DNA from: Steinernema hermaphroditum
Lineage: Eukaryota > Nematoda > Chromadorea > Rhabditida > Steinernematidae
Assembly (NCBI GenBank): GCA_030435675.1
Contig: CM059623.1
Location: forward strand, 1,638,012-1,702,011
Direction: 5' to 3'
DNA: 64,000 nt
Shown: positions 1 through 9,511 of the stretch, piece by piece
Numbering within the stretch: position 1 is the first letter of the stretch
Layout: every line of letters begins with the position of its first letter
Notes under the pieces: model-generated
The model's database searches: none
What the model saw: only the letters and a program-made list of their open reading frames with translations
Told to the model about the DNA's origin: nothing
Program-made: the position numbers and the translations under genes

Positions 1-537
1 AATCTTCAAGTTAAGCTGATGGGTCATCACGATGTCAGGTTTTGCCAGAGTAACTCGAGTCAACCAGAAGATCACAATAGCGCCAATGACCACCCCCGAA
101 ACGACAAAGACGTAAACTCTCTTCACGATCTTGCTGTACGTAGTACGGTAGTTGATTGGGCTCTGCATGGCCAAGAACCGATCACCGGCTATGAAGATGT
201 TGCCGACGCCCACGACGTGGTCCACAGAGGTCACCATAATCCCTGACCAAAAGATGAGATCCATTGACGGATCGCTATCTGAAACGTTTCGTTTAGCTCA
301 GGAACAGAAACGATATCTACCCCTCAAAGCATAGGCCATGTAACCAGAGTGTACGAACATGGTAATAGCAAAAATCCAGTAGAATAAAATACAAATATAC
401 TGGATTTGTATCTGGGTATTTCCCTTCGGTTCTCGTGTTGACATCTTCTTGATGAGAATCATTCCATTGAGAGTTATCGTAAGCAAACTTGTGCATAACA
501 CAGCGATATAGAAGTAGAAAGCTGAACCGATATACAT
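1..537 (-). CDS. Serpentine 7TM chemoreceptor, partial
   Basis: Two exons are visible on the minus strand: 537-321, then a 42-nt intron (320-279, GT...TTTCAG), then 278 to the window edge. The joined frame stays open. Exon 1 encodes one clear membrane helix (AVLCTSLLTITLNGMILI), a basic loop and a second helix (YICILFYWIFAITMFVHSGY). Exon 2 has a third helix and the motif GDRFLAMQSPINY at the TM3/intracellular-loop-2 position, followed by TM4 (VFVVSGVVIGAIVIFWL). The layout and a DRF-type motif in place of DRY fit nematode serpentine chemosensory receptors acting in ciliated sensory neurons; the subfamily is not recognised. The Met at 537 is the first in frame, but the frame is open upstream to a possible TATACCAG acceptor, so an earlier 5' exon may exist. 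The 3' end (TM5-7) lies outside the window. Confidence 0.75.
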
Positions 538-1602
538 CTCGTTTGTGTTGATGCTGTATGAATGCTGGTATATGTGGTAAGGAGGACCAGCAGGTGGATT
601 GTTTTAATTACATTCGCGTATTATTTATTACTTCCTTTAGAATGAAAACAACTGAATTTTTAAGTATTTTCTATCGACACAAACGGATTGAAGACGGAAC
701 TGGTAAGACTGAAAGGAAAGAATCATATGGTGATTCTTTCTGTGCTCTCGGCATTACACCCTACAAAAATAGATATCAAAATCGCATCAAAAAGTAATGA
801 AAGCAATGTTTGAAAATTTGATATGCTAATATTGAGGTCTCCCGTGTGGATGAGCCGAACTGTCGATATAACTGACGATAAGTACCCATCAAAGCCAAAG
901 ATTTGCTGCAGTTCCGAAGTTCGCCTCAAGTTAAATCGAAGAATACATATTGCCTGTTGAATGTCTTTCCAAACTTTCATGCCAGCTTGTTAATGGCTAA
1001 TGATTTTTGTAAATATGCTAAATAGACAAATACAGTGGTCACGAAGTGAATTTGCATTTGGAGTACTGGAGCTGCTAACCACTTCAGATTACTATTAACG
1101 AATCATATTACACTTTGCCCCCAAAGTGCACGGCGAACTCCGATGTCTATTACACAAACATCGTCAGGTTACCCATCAATATTGTTTTGCCGCAATCCAC
1201 CTAGTCGGTTGGGTCACAACTCCAGTGACCACCTGTTGCAATTGGCTGTGTCGAACCTCTTCCGCGATGATGATCAATTCCTTAAAGTCCATTTTGGTAC
1301 GTTTCTTGTTGTATGTTCTGAAAACAAAGGTACTTTTCAGGTGTTCCTCATCTTCGTGCTCATAATTGTTGATGCAAAGCTGTTTCTCTGTGTATCTCAA
1401 TGTAAGATCGAGTATTTTGCGCTTATCCTATTTAATGTATTTCAGGTCAGAGAAATGGAGACTGTCCTGGATTGATGCCCGTCTGCATTATGGGATGCTG
1501 TTATGGAATATAAAAGACCATGAAGAAGGATCAACGTATAAACATGTTATTTTCAAATATGACAATTATATTACATTATCAGTCTGAATCTTCGTTTCTT
1601 GG
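538..1602. other. Gene-poor stretch with one possible exon
   Basis: No complete gene is seen. A minus-strand segment at 1317-1233 is bounded by GTTTTCAG and by CAACAG|GTGGTC. It reads as a basic, amphipathic 28-residue peptide (contains KKRTKMDFKELIIIAEEV), which could be an exon. The 85-residue minus reading at 980-723 ends in a hydrophobic segment but has no recognisable family. Nothing here can be assigned firmly. Confidence 0.25.
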
Positions 1603-1926
1603 TTAGTCTATGGCGGAGCTGTAGAGCCAGTCTCTCTCGGTCTCAGCAAAAAGGAGCATTGCTTTTCTGAAGGAGTTGTCGGACATCTTAAAAGGTTTAG
1701 CTGGAGCACGTCGGCATTTCTCTTTTAAACGGCTATAAATTGTCTCAGTATCGTTCCAGCTGTCCGACAATGCTGTAATGAATGAACGTAGGATCATGCG
1801 CAGGATCGGTCGTTCGTCTCGCGGTTGTCGTCTCGATCTGCTCGCCAATTCACTGGCAAAGTCCAATTGCCAGCGGCCGCGGGATTTAAGATCGTGTCTC
1901 GGGTTAGAGTTTATTAGAACACTCAA
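1603..1926 (-). CDS. Hypothetical protein or terminal exon
   Basis: A 107-residue minus-strand reading. Its C-terminal two thirds (from about residue 38) look like globular protein sequence, with mixed charged and hydrophobic residues and no low complexity, for example FITALSDSWNDTETIYSRLK and MLLFAETERDWLYSSAID. The first 35 residues are Arg/Ser-rich and may be upstream non-coding sequence read through from the GC-rich island next door. No family is recognised. It could be the last exon of a gene whose 5' part lies at 2.0-3.2 kb on the same strand. The start codon is uncertain. Confidence 0.35.
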   Translation of the reverse strand: MSVLINSNPRHDLKSRGRWQLDFASELASRSRRQPRDERPILRMILRSFITALSDSWNDTETIYSRLKEKCRRAPAKPFKMSDNSFRKAMLLFAETERDWLYSSAID

Positions 1927-1984
1927 ACCTTCCGACAGTAAATACGGTAATAAATCAGCAAGTCAGCAAGCAAATCTCCCCTAA

Positions 1985-2375
1985 TCAGCCCCACGAAAAA
2001 CGATCGTAATCACACATGCACGCCACGTGCTCGCGCGCTCTCGGTGTCACGTCAATCGCTGCGAGAGTCACACTGGTGAGTCTCGCCCGTTCGGTCGGGT
2101 CGTCGCGGTCGCTCGGCGACAAACGTGTGTGAAAACTGTCAAAGAACTTACATGCTATGAGGTGTTTCATCCCGAGCTTAGCACGAAAGCTCCCTTTTAA
2201 AGGCGTTTGTCCGCGGACCTTTTACGCTTCGGCGATGTCGGTCGGCGCTGACCTCTATTTTGACTCTTCCGCTCGTTCTTCTTCTGCTCCTCTCTTAGAT
2301 AGCCGGGTAGGCCGCGGTGACTTGAGACTGACTTCTCGTGGGACGATCCAGGTTGATGCACCAGTAACAAAGCAA
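1985..2375. other. GC-rich island, possible promoter/5' region
   Basis: This stretch is markedly richer in G+C and CG dinucleotides than its surroundings (CTCGCGCGCTCTCGG, GGTCGTCGCGGTCGCTCGGCG). It resembles the islands at 19.45-19.78 and 41.9-42.45 kb. Open frames exist on both strands, but they are Arg/Ser-rich and look like by-products of composition. A promoter or 5' UTR role is an inference. Confidence 0.35.
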
Positions 2376-2645
2376 TAGAAAATTGGGCTCTGTCCAAGAA
2401 TTGTGCACATTACGAATTAGGTGTGCATATAATTCCAAACGTGTGCACATAATCTGTAAAGGTTCCCGCCGTCGTGTCTTTGGAGATCGGTGCTCCTTTA
2501 CTGAATTTCACGCGGTCGTTATGCACTGCAATAAGTTGTATTTAGCACAACATCGAATAACAACAAATAAAACAGAAAATTAGATGATAAAAAACTTTCT
2601 TCTTCGGGGACTTCATCTACCTTGTCCTCTTCGCTGGCCCCCTCC

Positions 2646-2864
2646 TTACGCATCTTTGCGAGTTTTTTGAGAGACCTTCACTCGCTCTGCATTCATTCTC
2701 TCCTGACGTGCCGATGTTGCTGACGTTGATGACGTTGATGTTGATGGGTGGCAGGGAGATGTTGCTCGTTTGTGTTTGATCATCTCCTCTGCTTCACCGG
2801 TGAAAAAGCGTTTGAGATACGCAAACTTCATTCTCTCGTCGAGCTTCATGTACCCTCCAACCAT
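2646..2864 (-). CDS. Hypothetical exon
   Basis: A 72-residue minus reading, preceded by an acceptor-like TTGCCACCTAG and ending at KTRKDA in a donor-like GTAAGG (rc around 2650). The first half is charged and helix-prone (KLDERMKFAYLKRFFTGEAE); the second is Ser/Thr low complexity. No family is recognised. Weak support from splice-like borders only. Confidence 0.25.
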   Translation of the reverse strand: MVGGYMKLDERMKFAYLKRFFTGEAEEMIKHKRATSPCHPSTSTSSTSATSARQERMNAERVKVSQKTRKDA

Positions 2865-2879
2865 CTAGGTGGCAAGGTA

Positions 2880-3670
2880 AAATGATAGGTACGAGATGAA
2901 GGGAGGGGTTCTGGATTTTTCGGCCAAACCGGTGACGTCTAGCGTCAAAGAGATCGGAGAAGAAAACGATACGGTAGTTGTTCGGGCAGGTACGTAGCCA
3001 AGCCGGTGACGCAAGGCGTCGTAGAGTTCGAGAGGCAGAAGAGTACGACATTTTAGTTCTTAAAAGAGTTCTTATCGGCTTACCTTTACAATAAATCGGC
3101 AACTTACGTATTCTAGTGCTCGAGCAGGGTAGTCTCGCATTTGATATAGCCATTCGCTTCTAATCATCGGCAGTCCACCCGATCCATGTGTGATGAAGAC
3201 AACTCAGGTGTCTTTGCGGGTCTGAAGTGTACGGTTATTGTTAGGGCAGCCATATTCTAGTCCCTTAACGATATAAATTGACAATCCCTTGTATTGAATG
3301 GGTGTTTGGGTGAATATTTTGTGGCAGGACCTGTATGAGATGTTGAACATCATATTGTAGTCCTTTAGGTCTACCTACACTCCACTAATGGCCAATGTTT
3401 CAAACTTTGGGTTAACGCAGTTTGTTCATCAAGTATGCCTGAACAAAGTCACTGGAAACATCGTCGTCATTGGGTTGATTTTGCGAGTCATCAAATCATC
3501 TCGCGACCTTTCTGACTCTTGGCCAACTATGCGACACTGCTTCAAATGGTGCGAATGGTGGAACAGCGGTCAAAACAGAAACAACGAGAGCAAAAAAACC
3601 GGAGTGGACATCATCATTGAGCCGTCGTATCAAAATGTTGAGCTTTGTGGTACAAAAATGTTTAAAGGAA
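2880..3670. other. Intergenic, short internal repeats
   Basis: No gene is supported. Two related blocks, near 2930-2985 and 2999-3050, share CCGGTGACG, AGCGTC/GGCGTC and ACGATACGG-like strings, suggesting a small diverged duplication. Nothing else stands out. Confidence 0.3.
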
Positions 3671-3671
3671 A

Positions 3672-3885
3672 CGGTCAATGGAAGCTATAATCAGCGTTTA
3701 ACGGCACGATGCCGTTCATTCGGTTAATTGTGAGTGGGAAACGTTTCATTTTGATAGCAATATCAATAAGCACTCACATTATTAAAACGTCTCAGCTCAG
3801 GAATGCTGTCGACATCGATCGATCGACTTAATTACCTGAAAATAAAGAGTAGACACACAAACACCTCACGACCGATTTTTTTGAC
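3672..3885 (+). repeat. Interspersed repeat family R2, copy 1
   Basis: About 210 bp that recur at 60.98-61.15, 61.24-61.43 and 62.36-62.52 kb. The shared blocks, in order, are a TTTAACGGCA(C/T)GATGCCG box, GTTTCATTTTGATAGCAATA, TCAATAAGCACTCACAT, AAAACGT, a GTCGACATCGAT(C/T)GATCG palindromic box, ACCTGAAAA, and a tail of TAGACACACAAACACCTCACG type. No coding potential is conserved between copies, so this looks like a non-coding mobile or satellite-like unit. Confidence 0.7.
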
Positions 3886-4436
3886 CGACAGTAAAGAGAT
3901 ATATACAACAGTCGTTGTTTCTCATTTCGCTTCACAGGCGGAGGCGGCATCAGAGTCGAAGCGATCCCATTACTTTGCGCGGGTATCGAAACGGCATTTT
4001 CAATAACAAAAATGAGAATAGACCTCTTAGTATGAACAATCTGTCGCGACAGTCGTTTCCGATCTTTTCGAAACCCCGGGGAAATTACAGTGGGCTTCCT
4101 TTCAGCAAGATCTCATATTCTCATGTACCTTCTAAACTGAACAGTATCAAAGATAGGCTTTTCATTCAATCTCAAAAATACAACAAATGAGCAATCGTGT
4201 ACAGTGTGATCAGTAGGCTTAAAAAATGTGATCAAACATTGAAAATGGAACATTATGTAAACACCTTCTATCTTAAGAATGTTTGCTGCCGTCAGGTTGC
4301 TTCTCTTTTGCTCTCGTAATGTGCAAAATTTAAAACGAAGAAGTAGCTCTTACAACGACCGTGGGATGTTTCTGTTGGCATTTGATCGAGAAATCAAGCA
4401 AAATCCATCATGTCACAGTGATCTAACTGAACAAAT

Positions 4437-5335
4437 CATAGAAATACATGGCACGATGACGAATCCTTGTGGCGTCAAAAATAGATCTCCAGAATCTCAT
4501 GAACTGTTGTGATAATCGAACGCTGCAAAATCATGTTTAAGATGGCAACGTTATGTTGTGGTGGTTAACGAACAAACCTACCTCAGAGCAAATTCGAATA
4601 CTGTCCGAATACTTAAAACGAATACGAAGCTTGGGCGTTTGAGAAATAGACACAATGTTAGGTTACAAAATCTCGCCGAAAATGTAGAAAGGTTGACAAG
4701 TCGAAAGACATTCGTGTTTTACCAACGTCTCAACTAATCCACCATTTTCTGATGACGAAAACACTTTCAAGAAAACACTTTGACAACAAGATGTCCGACG
4801 CCAGGAATCCGACGCCAGACGCTGAGTGAGATGTCATCCCGAAGGTCACCGGCGCTCTGAGGGCCAGCGAAGACGCAACTCCCGGACCACGGACCAACAG
4901 ATGCAAGCTCAGAAGCGTCGGCTATGCCGCAAAAGATGTTCTGCTGCCGTATCCGAAGATTTGCCGATTCGCAGATGCCCCGTGAAGTGCGCCGTCTACG
5001 ACCGGTTCGACATCTACGCCGCGCCACGGATGAGGACGTCTGCCAGACATCCTCTGTGTCGTGCAAGGCATAATGCCTTTGATTCGCGAGATAAGGTCGT
5101 GAAGTCAGGATACCATAAAAAATACATATCGTACCGACGAATCCTTTAGGCCCCAAAAATAGATCTCTGATTCTCATGAACTGATGTGATCATCGAACGC
5201 TGCAAAAACAGGTTTGAGATGGCAACATTGTATTGTGGTGTTCAGCGAGTACACCTCCCTCAAAGCTCATTCGAAGACGGTTCGAACACTTAAAAGGAAT
5301 ACGAAGCTTGGATATTTGAAAAATAGACACAAATC
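4437..5335 (+). repeat. Direct repeat pair flanking an R1 copy
   Basis: The block at 4450-4665 recurs at 5135-5335: both hold AAAAATAGATCTC, TCTCATGAACTG, ATCGAACGCTGCAAAA, GAGATGGCAAC-like and ATACGAAGCTTGG strings in the same order. The unit spacing is close to 680 bp. The DNA between them (4785-5115) is an R1 repeat copy, so this is either a tandem duplication or an insertion flanked by old duplicated sequence. Confidence 0.6.
4785..5115 (+). repeat. GC-rich gene-like repeat family R1, copy 1
   Basis: Shares an ordered series of blocks with 23.75-24.13 kb: ACAAGATGTCCGACGCCA, GAGATGTCATCCCGAAGGTC, AGATGCCCCGTGAA, GCGCCGTCT and GCCTTTGATTC. Both copies keep a plus-strand frame ending in a CPVKxAVxxRFDxxAxPxM-like peptide, which suggests descent from coding DNA. 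Stops and frame changes make each copy a pseudogene-like repeat. Fragments lie near 9.16 kb, 10.6 kb (inverted) and 51.36 kb. Confidence 0.6.
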
Positions 5336-6375
5336 ACACTGCTCAGTCACATTGACATGAGTGAGCCAACTACAAAACGTTCTAATGCATCGAAGCCTGT
5401 CAGGCCATGATAAAGCGCCCCGTAATAAGACAAAAATATATCCATGAAGTTTCAGAAATTGTTGATTATCGAACAGTATTGTGGTGTTCAGCGAACTCAC
5501 CTACATAACAAGTTGCCTCCATGTTGAAATCTTCACCGTAAACAGCACATTTCGCGTTCAGTTCTGATCGATCGGTTTCTCGGTTCACTAGTACTACTAT
5601 ACAATGAGACAATGAAAGCTGTTCTTGTAACTGTGGTACGTGTGGATCGGCCAAGGTTCAAAGAGTGCATTCCCCTTTAGGCACTTGTAGTCCTTGTTGT
5701 ACTCACTGTTTCAGCCATCATGATTCTCAGGATTCTGTAAGTCAAAATCAGAATTGTCATTTAGCAAAGTTTCAGCTACCCGGATATCGCTCTGCCAACG
5801 TGCATGAATCATTAAAGGGTCAATTCCAGCACACATATTGTTTGATATCAACCGCATTGTCAAAAATACCAAGTTAGTGCTGTGTTATGTGCATATGACT
5901 GACTAGAAACTCGTAGAAAGTGCATACCCTTAGATGCTATGTTCCTCACCAAAAATGTTAAGTTAGTGTCACGTTATATGCTGTGTAATACTTCCTTAAT
6001 GTTTGTATGAAGATGTAAGTACTGGAACAGAGGCAAATAACAGCTACAAGTCTTTGTGTTGGTTGCAATATTACTTTACTTAACGTTACTTTAACGTATC
6101 AGCTTATTTTACGCAAAGAATAGATCAAAATCAGGTGTTATATAAACAGAAAAATAGGCGCAAAACTGGCTGATTTACTAATGAACACGGCCTGTGTGTC
6201 CAAACTACAAAAATACAAAAAACAACATTACAGCGGATGCGATGTACATATTCTTTACATGCGATGTGTAAATTTTAGACGCACTTGTTGTTTTTCACAG
6301 CGCATCACGCCATTTGCCGGCGTGACAGTTCAAATACCGAGCATTTCCCAAGAAATTTCAAACTATTGAAAGAAT
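5336..6375. other. Intergenic
   Basis: No supported gene. Short readings occur on both strands, but none has splice borders, family motifs or consistent composition. AT-rich, with GTTAAGTTAGTG-type strings repeated near 5875 and 5960. Confidence 0.3.
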
Positions 6376-6732
6376 TCAAATTGTGCCATTGGAACGAGTG
6401 ATGTCCGCCAGTGGACAACAGCGAAAACCATTGATCTTTTCCCCTTCTTGCGCACATTTCAAAGTACATTCTGCTAATTTAAGAGTGGTCCTTGACTGTT
6501 CGCTCAGAAATTTTTTTGGGACGTCAAGACCGCGCTCCAAGAGCTGAAATCGGAGATTCTTCAAGACATTCTCATCTTCATCTTCAAGACTCCCAATGGT
6601 CAATGGTATTCGCGAACTGGAAAGCTGATAAGTTCGGTGCTGTGCAAATGTTCTCAGGTTTTCATCTACAGACGCTGACAAAGGTAAGACGCTGATCTGA
6701 TGCGCAGGACTGCCGTAGATCTCCAACACCAA
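6376..6732 (-). CDS. Hypothetical protein, 118 codons
   Basis: A minus-strand reading with protein-like composition throughout: a charged helical middle (EDENVLKNLRFQLLERGLDV), then a Cys-containing end (CTLKCAQEGEKINGFRCC). No domain is recognised. There is no signal peptide or membrane segment. It may be one exon of a larger gene, since a TTTTCAG-like string lies inside. Coding status rests on composition only. Confidence 0.35.
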   Translation of the reverse strand: MVLEIYGSPAHQISVLPLSASVDENLRTFAQHRTYQLSSSRIPLTIGSLEDEDENVLKNLRFQLLERGLDVPKKFLSEQSRTTLKLAECTLKCAQEGEKINGFRCCPLADITRSNGTI

Positions 6733-8064
6733 AAATCACGGTATGAGTAGTGCGCAAAAGTCCGTAAAAGGGATACAAAGTTGAAGAGATTAGTCTAGAG
6801 GTAAGCTGCTTTTCTGCATAACCCGGATTTCATAAAGTAATATGATAGTGAATGCTTGGTGATGCTCAAATTTTGTATTTTACAAAAGACGAACTAAATT
6901 TCTTCGAGTCCAAGAAAAAAAACGCGCATGGATTCACGATAATAAATACGTTATTCAAACAAGGAGGATGAAAATTTGTATGACAGTGTTATAATCCGGT
7001 ATGCGGAACTGCCCCCGGGTTTCTAAGCATCACAAAATCAACGTCGTCTATGAATGGGTCGCCGGTGCACATCTGTCTTCAGCTGATTCATTTTCAATTA
7101 AAAAAAACGTAAAAAACGTTCCTTGCTAGTTCCACTAATTTTAGAACACCTTCAAGAAACATAAAGAGAAACTCGGATGAGACACTTCGAAAGCTATAAA
7201 CGAGAGGGCGAAAACTTGCATGCTAAATAGGTCTACAACAATGGTGTTCTTAGTCTTAGAAACCTGTCTATGAATGCATCGAAGCAGTTCAAAAATTAAG
7301 ACGTTGAAAAGCGTGAAGACTTTGGGGTCTTAGTGCTCTAGTCTTCTTGTGACAGTGCGGGTCGGACAGCGGTAACAGCTTGGCAAATTGGGGCACAGCG
7401 GGCAGTAGTGGTCGGGTGGTGGTGAAAAGCTTGTTGGAGAGACATAAGGGTATGCAACTATAAGAACGAAAGAGTAACCTGCCTTTGAATGTGTCGAAGC
7501 AATGCATTAACATTGACAACAAAGATATCTTCAATCGCGACAGATACACTTTTAAAGGAAATGCGCGCAAAAATAGTCAAATAACTCATATAAAGTGGAT
7601 GAGCATTGAAAAATGGGATGTGCCCTTAGCCACGGGCACCACTGCAACTCGTAGTACAGAACGTCTGTAGCGGATGTTCTCGCCAGTCCTCGTCTTCTTC
7701 TCGGGACCTGTTTCATGAATGTTTCACGAGTGCGCTTTGACCGTGACCAGCCAAAGTATGTTTCGTGAAACCGAGACCTCGGAGAGCAATGAAGCTTTGC
7801 CTTGTTTGAGATTTGAGTTCACACACATCGTTTTGTTCGCCCCATCAAACCTCAGAAATCAGTAACTAAGGGTGTGCTTACATGACTCAATGGAAACAGT
7901 AGTAGCGGAGTGGCACAGCTCATAAACATTTCATAAGATCGTGACCAATTGTACGCAGTGGAGCAGAGCATATAATGTTCCATGCCTTCCTTGTGGGATA
8001 TCTATGGCAACATGAATGCCAAAATATCAGCCCTCCGAAGTGGTGTTTGATATTCAGTCACATT
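6733..8064. other. Intergenic, upstream of lectin gene
   Basis: No supported gene. The minus reading at 7570-7289 and the plus reading at 7485-7670 overlap and lack motifs. The last 300 bp before 8065 are expected to hold the promoter of the lectin gene; no core element can be named with confidence. Confidence 0.3.
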
Positions 8065-9087
8065 ATGTTTGCCTCGTGGAGCCTGCTCTCCGTAGCCCTT
8101 CTGTGCCCGTCGATAATAACCGGACTTGGCTATCTTCGAGAACTTCCTTCCGGAACCGCTGTTTATGGATCGGTCTTGAAGACGATGATCGTAGAGGACG
8201 TTCTGGACTGCGCGGAGGAGTGGTACGACAGCACTATTTTGGCAATCAACTACAATATAGCGGAGAAGAAGTGCGAAGGTTTCAGCGAGCTGTTTGGGGC
8301 GAACAACGAAGCTCAAGGCGTCGCCTCTTATTTGTTCACAAAAGGAGAGGAGAGTATCTGTTCGATGGATGTTTCCGCAGATTTCAACAAGCTCGGTAAA
8401 ATACACTTTTGTTAGGTTTTTCCAGGATGGCATTGCAGTCACTTGTCGCAAAGAGTGGTTTCCGCTCACCGTTAAGGGCGTCATGTACTGCTACTACCTA
8501 ATGAGCTCAGCGGAATATAATGTAAGCGATCGGTTTTGCTACTGTTCTAGTCTGCTTCTAGTAGACCCAAATGTCATATCTTATTTATTATGTCTTAGAA
8601 AACCATATCGACACTGTACGACATTGTATTCGCCTGCAAGAAGCTCTACCCGTTCTCAGACTCTGCCTCCATACACAGCGCTGAAGAGGAAAATGCGCTT
8701 GGTACGCGTGATACCCATCTAGTAATTGGCTGCATTCAATTTCAGTAAATCACGCTGTGATCAGCTCGGCGTTGTCGAAGCTAACCCTGAGAGGAATTGT
8801 GATCGGCATGCATCTGACACTCGATAACTACGATAACTACAACGATGGCACGAAGTGGGTGTGGGTCGACAACTCGCCGGTAACCTATACTAACTGGAAT
8901 TCGACATACGGATGTCCCTATTGCAACGACCCTGGTAGGTGGTGCACATACGCTATGATGAGTACTAGTAATGTCGGTAAGCGGATATGCCAAAGCCTTT
9001 TGGATCTATCGTTTTTCAGGATGGTACCAGTGCGACACAAAGACAAGAAGACCTCTTCTTTGCAAATACCAAGTTGAAAATTTGTAG
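8065..9087 (+). CDS. Secreted PAN + C-type lectin domain protein
   Basis: Complete five-exon model: 8065-8395, 8439-8521, 8599-8701, 8746-8976, 9020-9087. Introns are 43, 77, 44 and 43 nt, all GT...AG, and all phases match, giving 271 residues. The Met at 8065 starts a signal peptide (MFASWSLLSVALLCPSIITG). Residues of about 25-110 form a PAN/CW-like module (spaced Cys, as in VEDVLDCAEEWYDS and EKKCEGF). A CTLD follows, with ACKKLYPFSDSASIHSAEEE, an IGMHLTLDN strand, WVWVDNSPVTYTNWN and a final Cys pair (WCTYAM ... PLLCKY). No EPN or QPD triplet is seen, so calcium-dependent sugar binding is doubtful. AATAAA lies at 9134. Nematode proteins of this type are secreted and often linked to immunity; that role is inferred. 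It is a distant paralogue of the lectins at 51.9 and 54.7 kb, which share ELP.G after the signal peptide. Confidence 0.88.
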
Positions 9088-9149
9088 TTCATTTGAACCG
9101 CTGCTGGCCATCAACTACTAACTAATAATGCTTAATAAATAATGTTAAG

Positions 9150-9230
9150 TCAACTTCGCATCCGAAGTTTTGCCGATTTCCAGACGCACCGTCAAGTGCG
9201 CCGCCACCGACCGGTTCGAAGAAACCAAGA
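9150..9230 (+). repeat. R1 repeat fragment
   Basis: CGCATCCGAAGTTTTGCCGA, TTCCAGACGCACCGTCAAGT and CGCCGCCACCGACCGGTTCG follow the same order as the 3' half of the R1 copies at 4.93-5.01 and 23.97-24.02 kb. It lies just downstream of the lectin gene. Confidence 0.55.
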
Positions 9231-9511
9231 GAAACCTAACATTCATCACAGATTCAAGGACCGCTGCGCCTACTCCGGTTTGATTCTACTTCGGCCCTTT
9301 CATGAGCAGCCGCTTTTGACAAGACCAACTACATTTTTTATGTGAGAAGTAGGCTTTGGCGATAAAAGAAAATTGTAGCCGCGCCACTTGCATATCAAAT
9401 ACCCCAATTGTAGGATTTCATATGTCCGTGCCTCGTAACCTATTGTCTCGGGAATCTACCATACATATACCCAATAGAGTACTGTCCAGATATGATCATT
9501 ATTTTATTACT

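Noticed and set aside
8002..8484. A 160-codon minus frame over the first lectin gene
   Set aside because: It overlaps the well-supported PAN/CTLD exons on the plus strand and has no motif.
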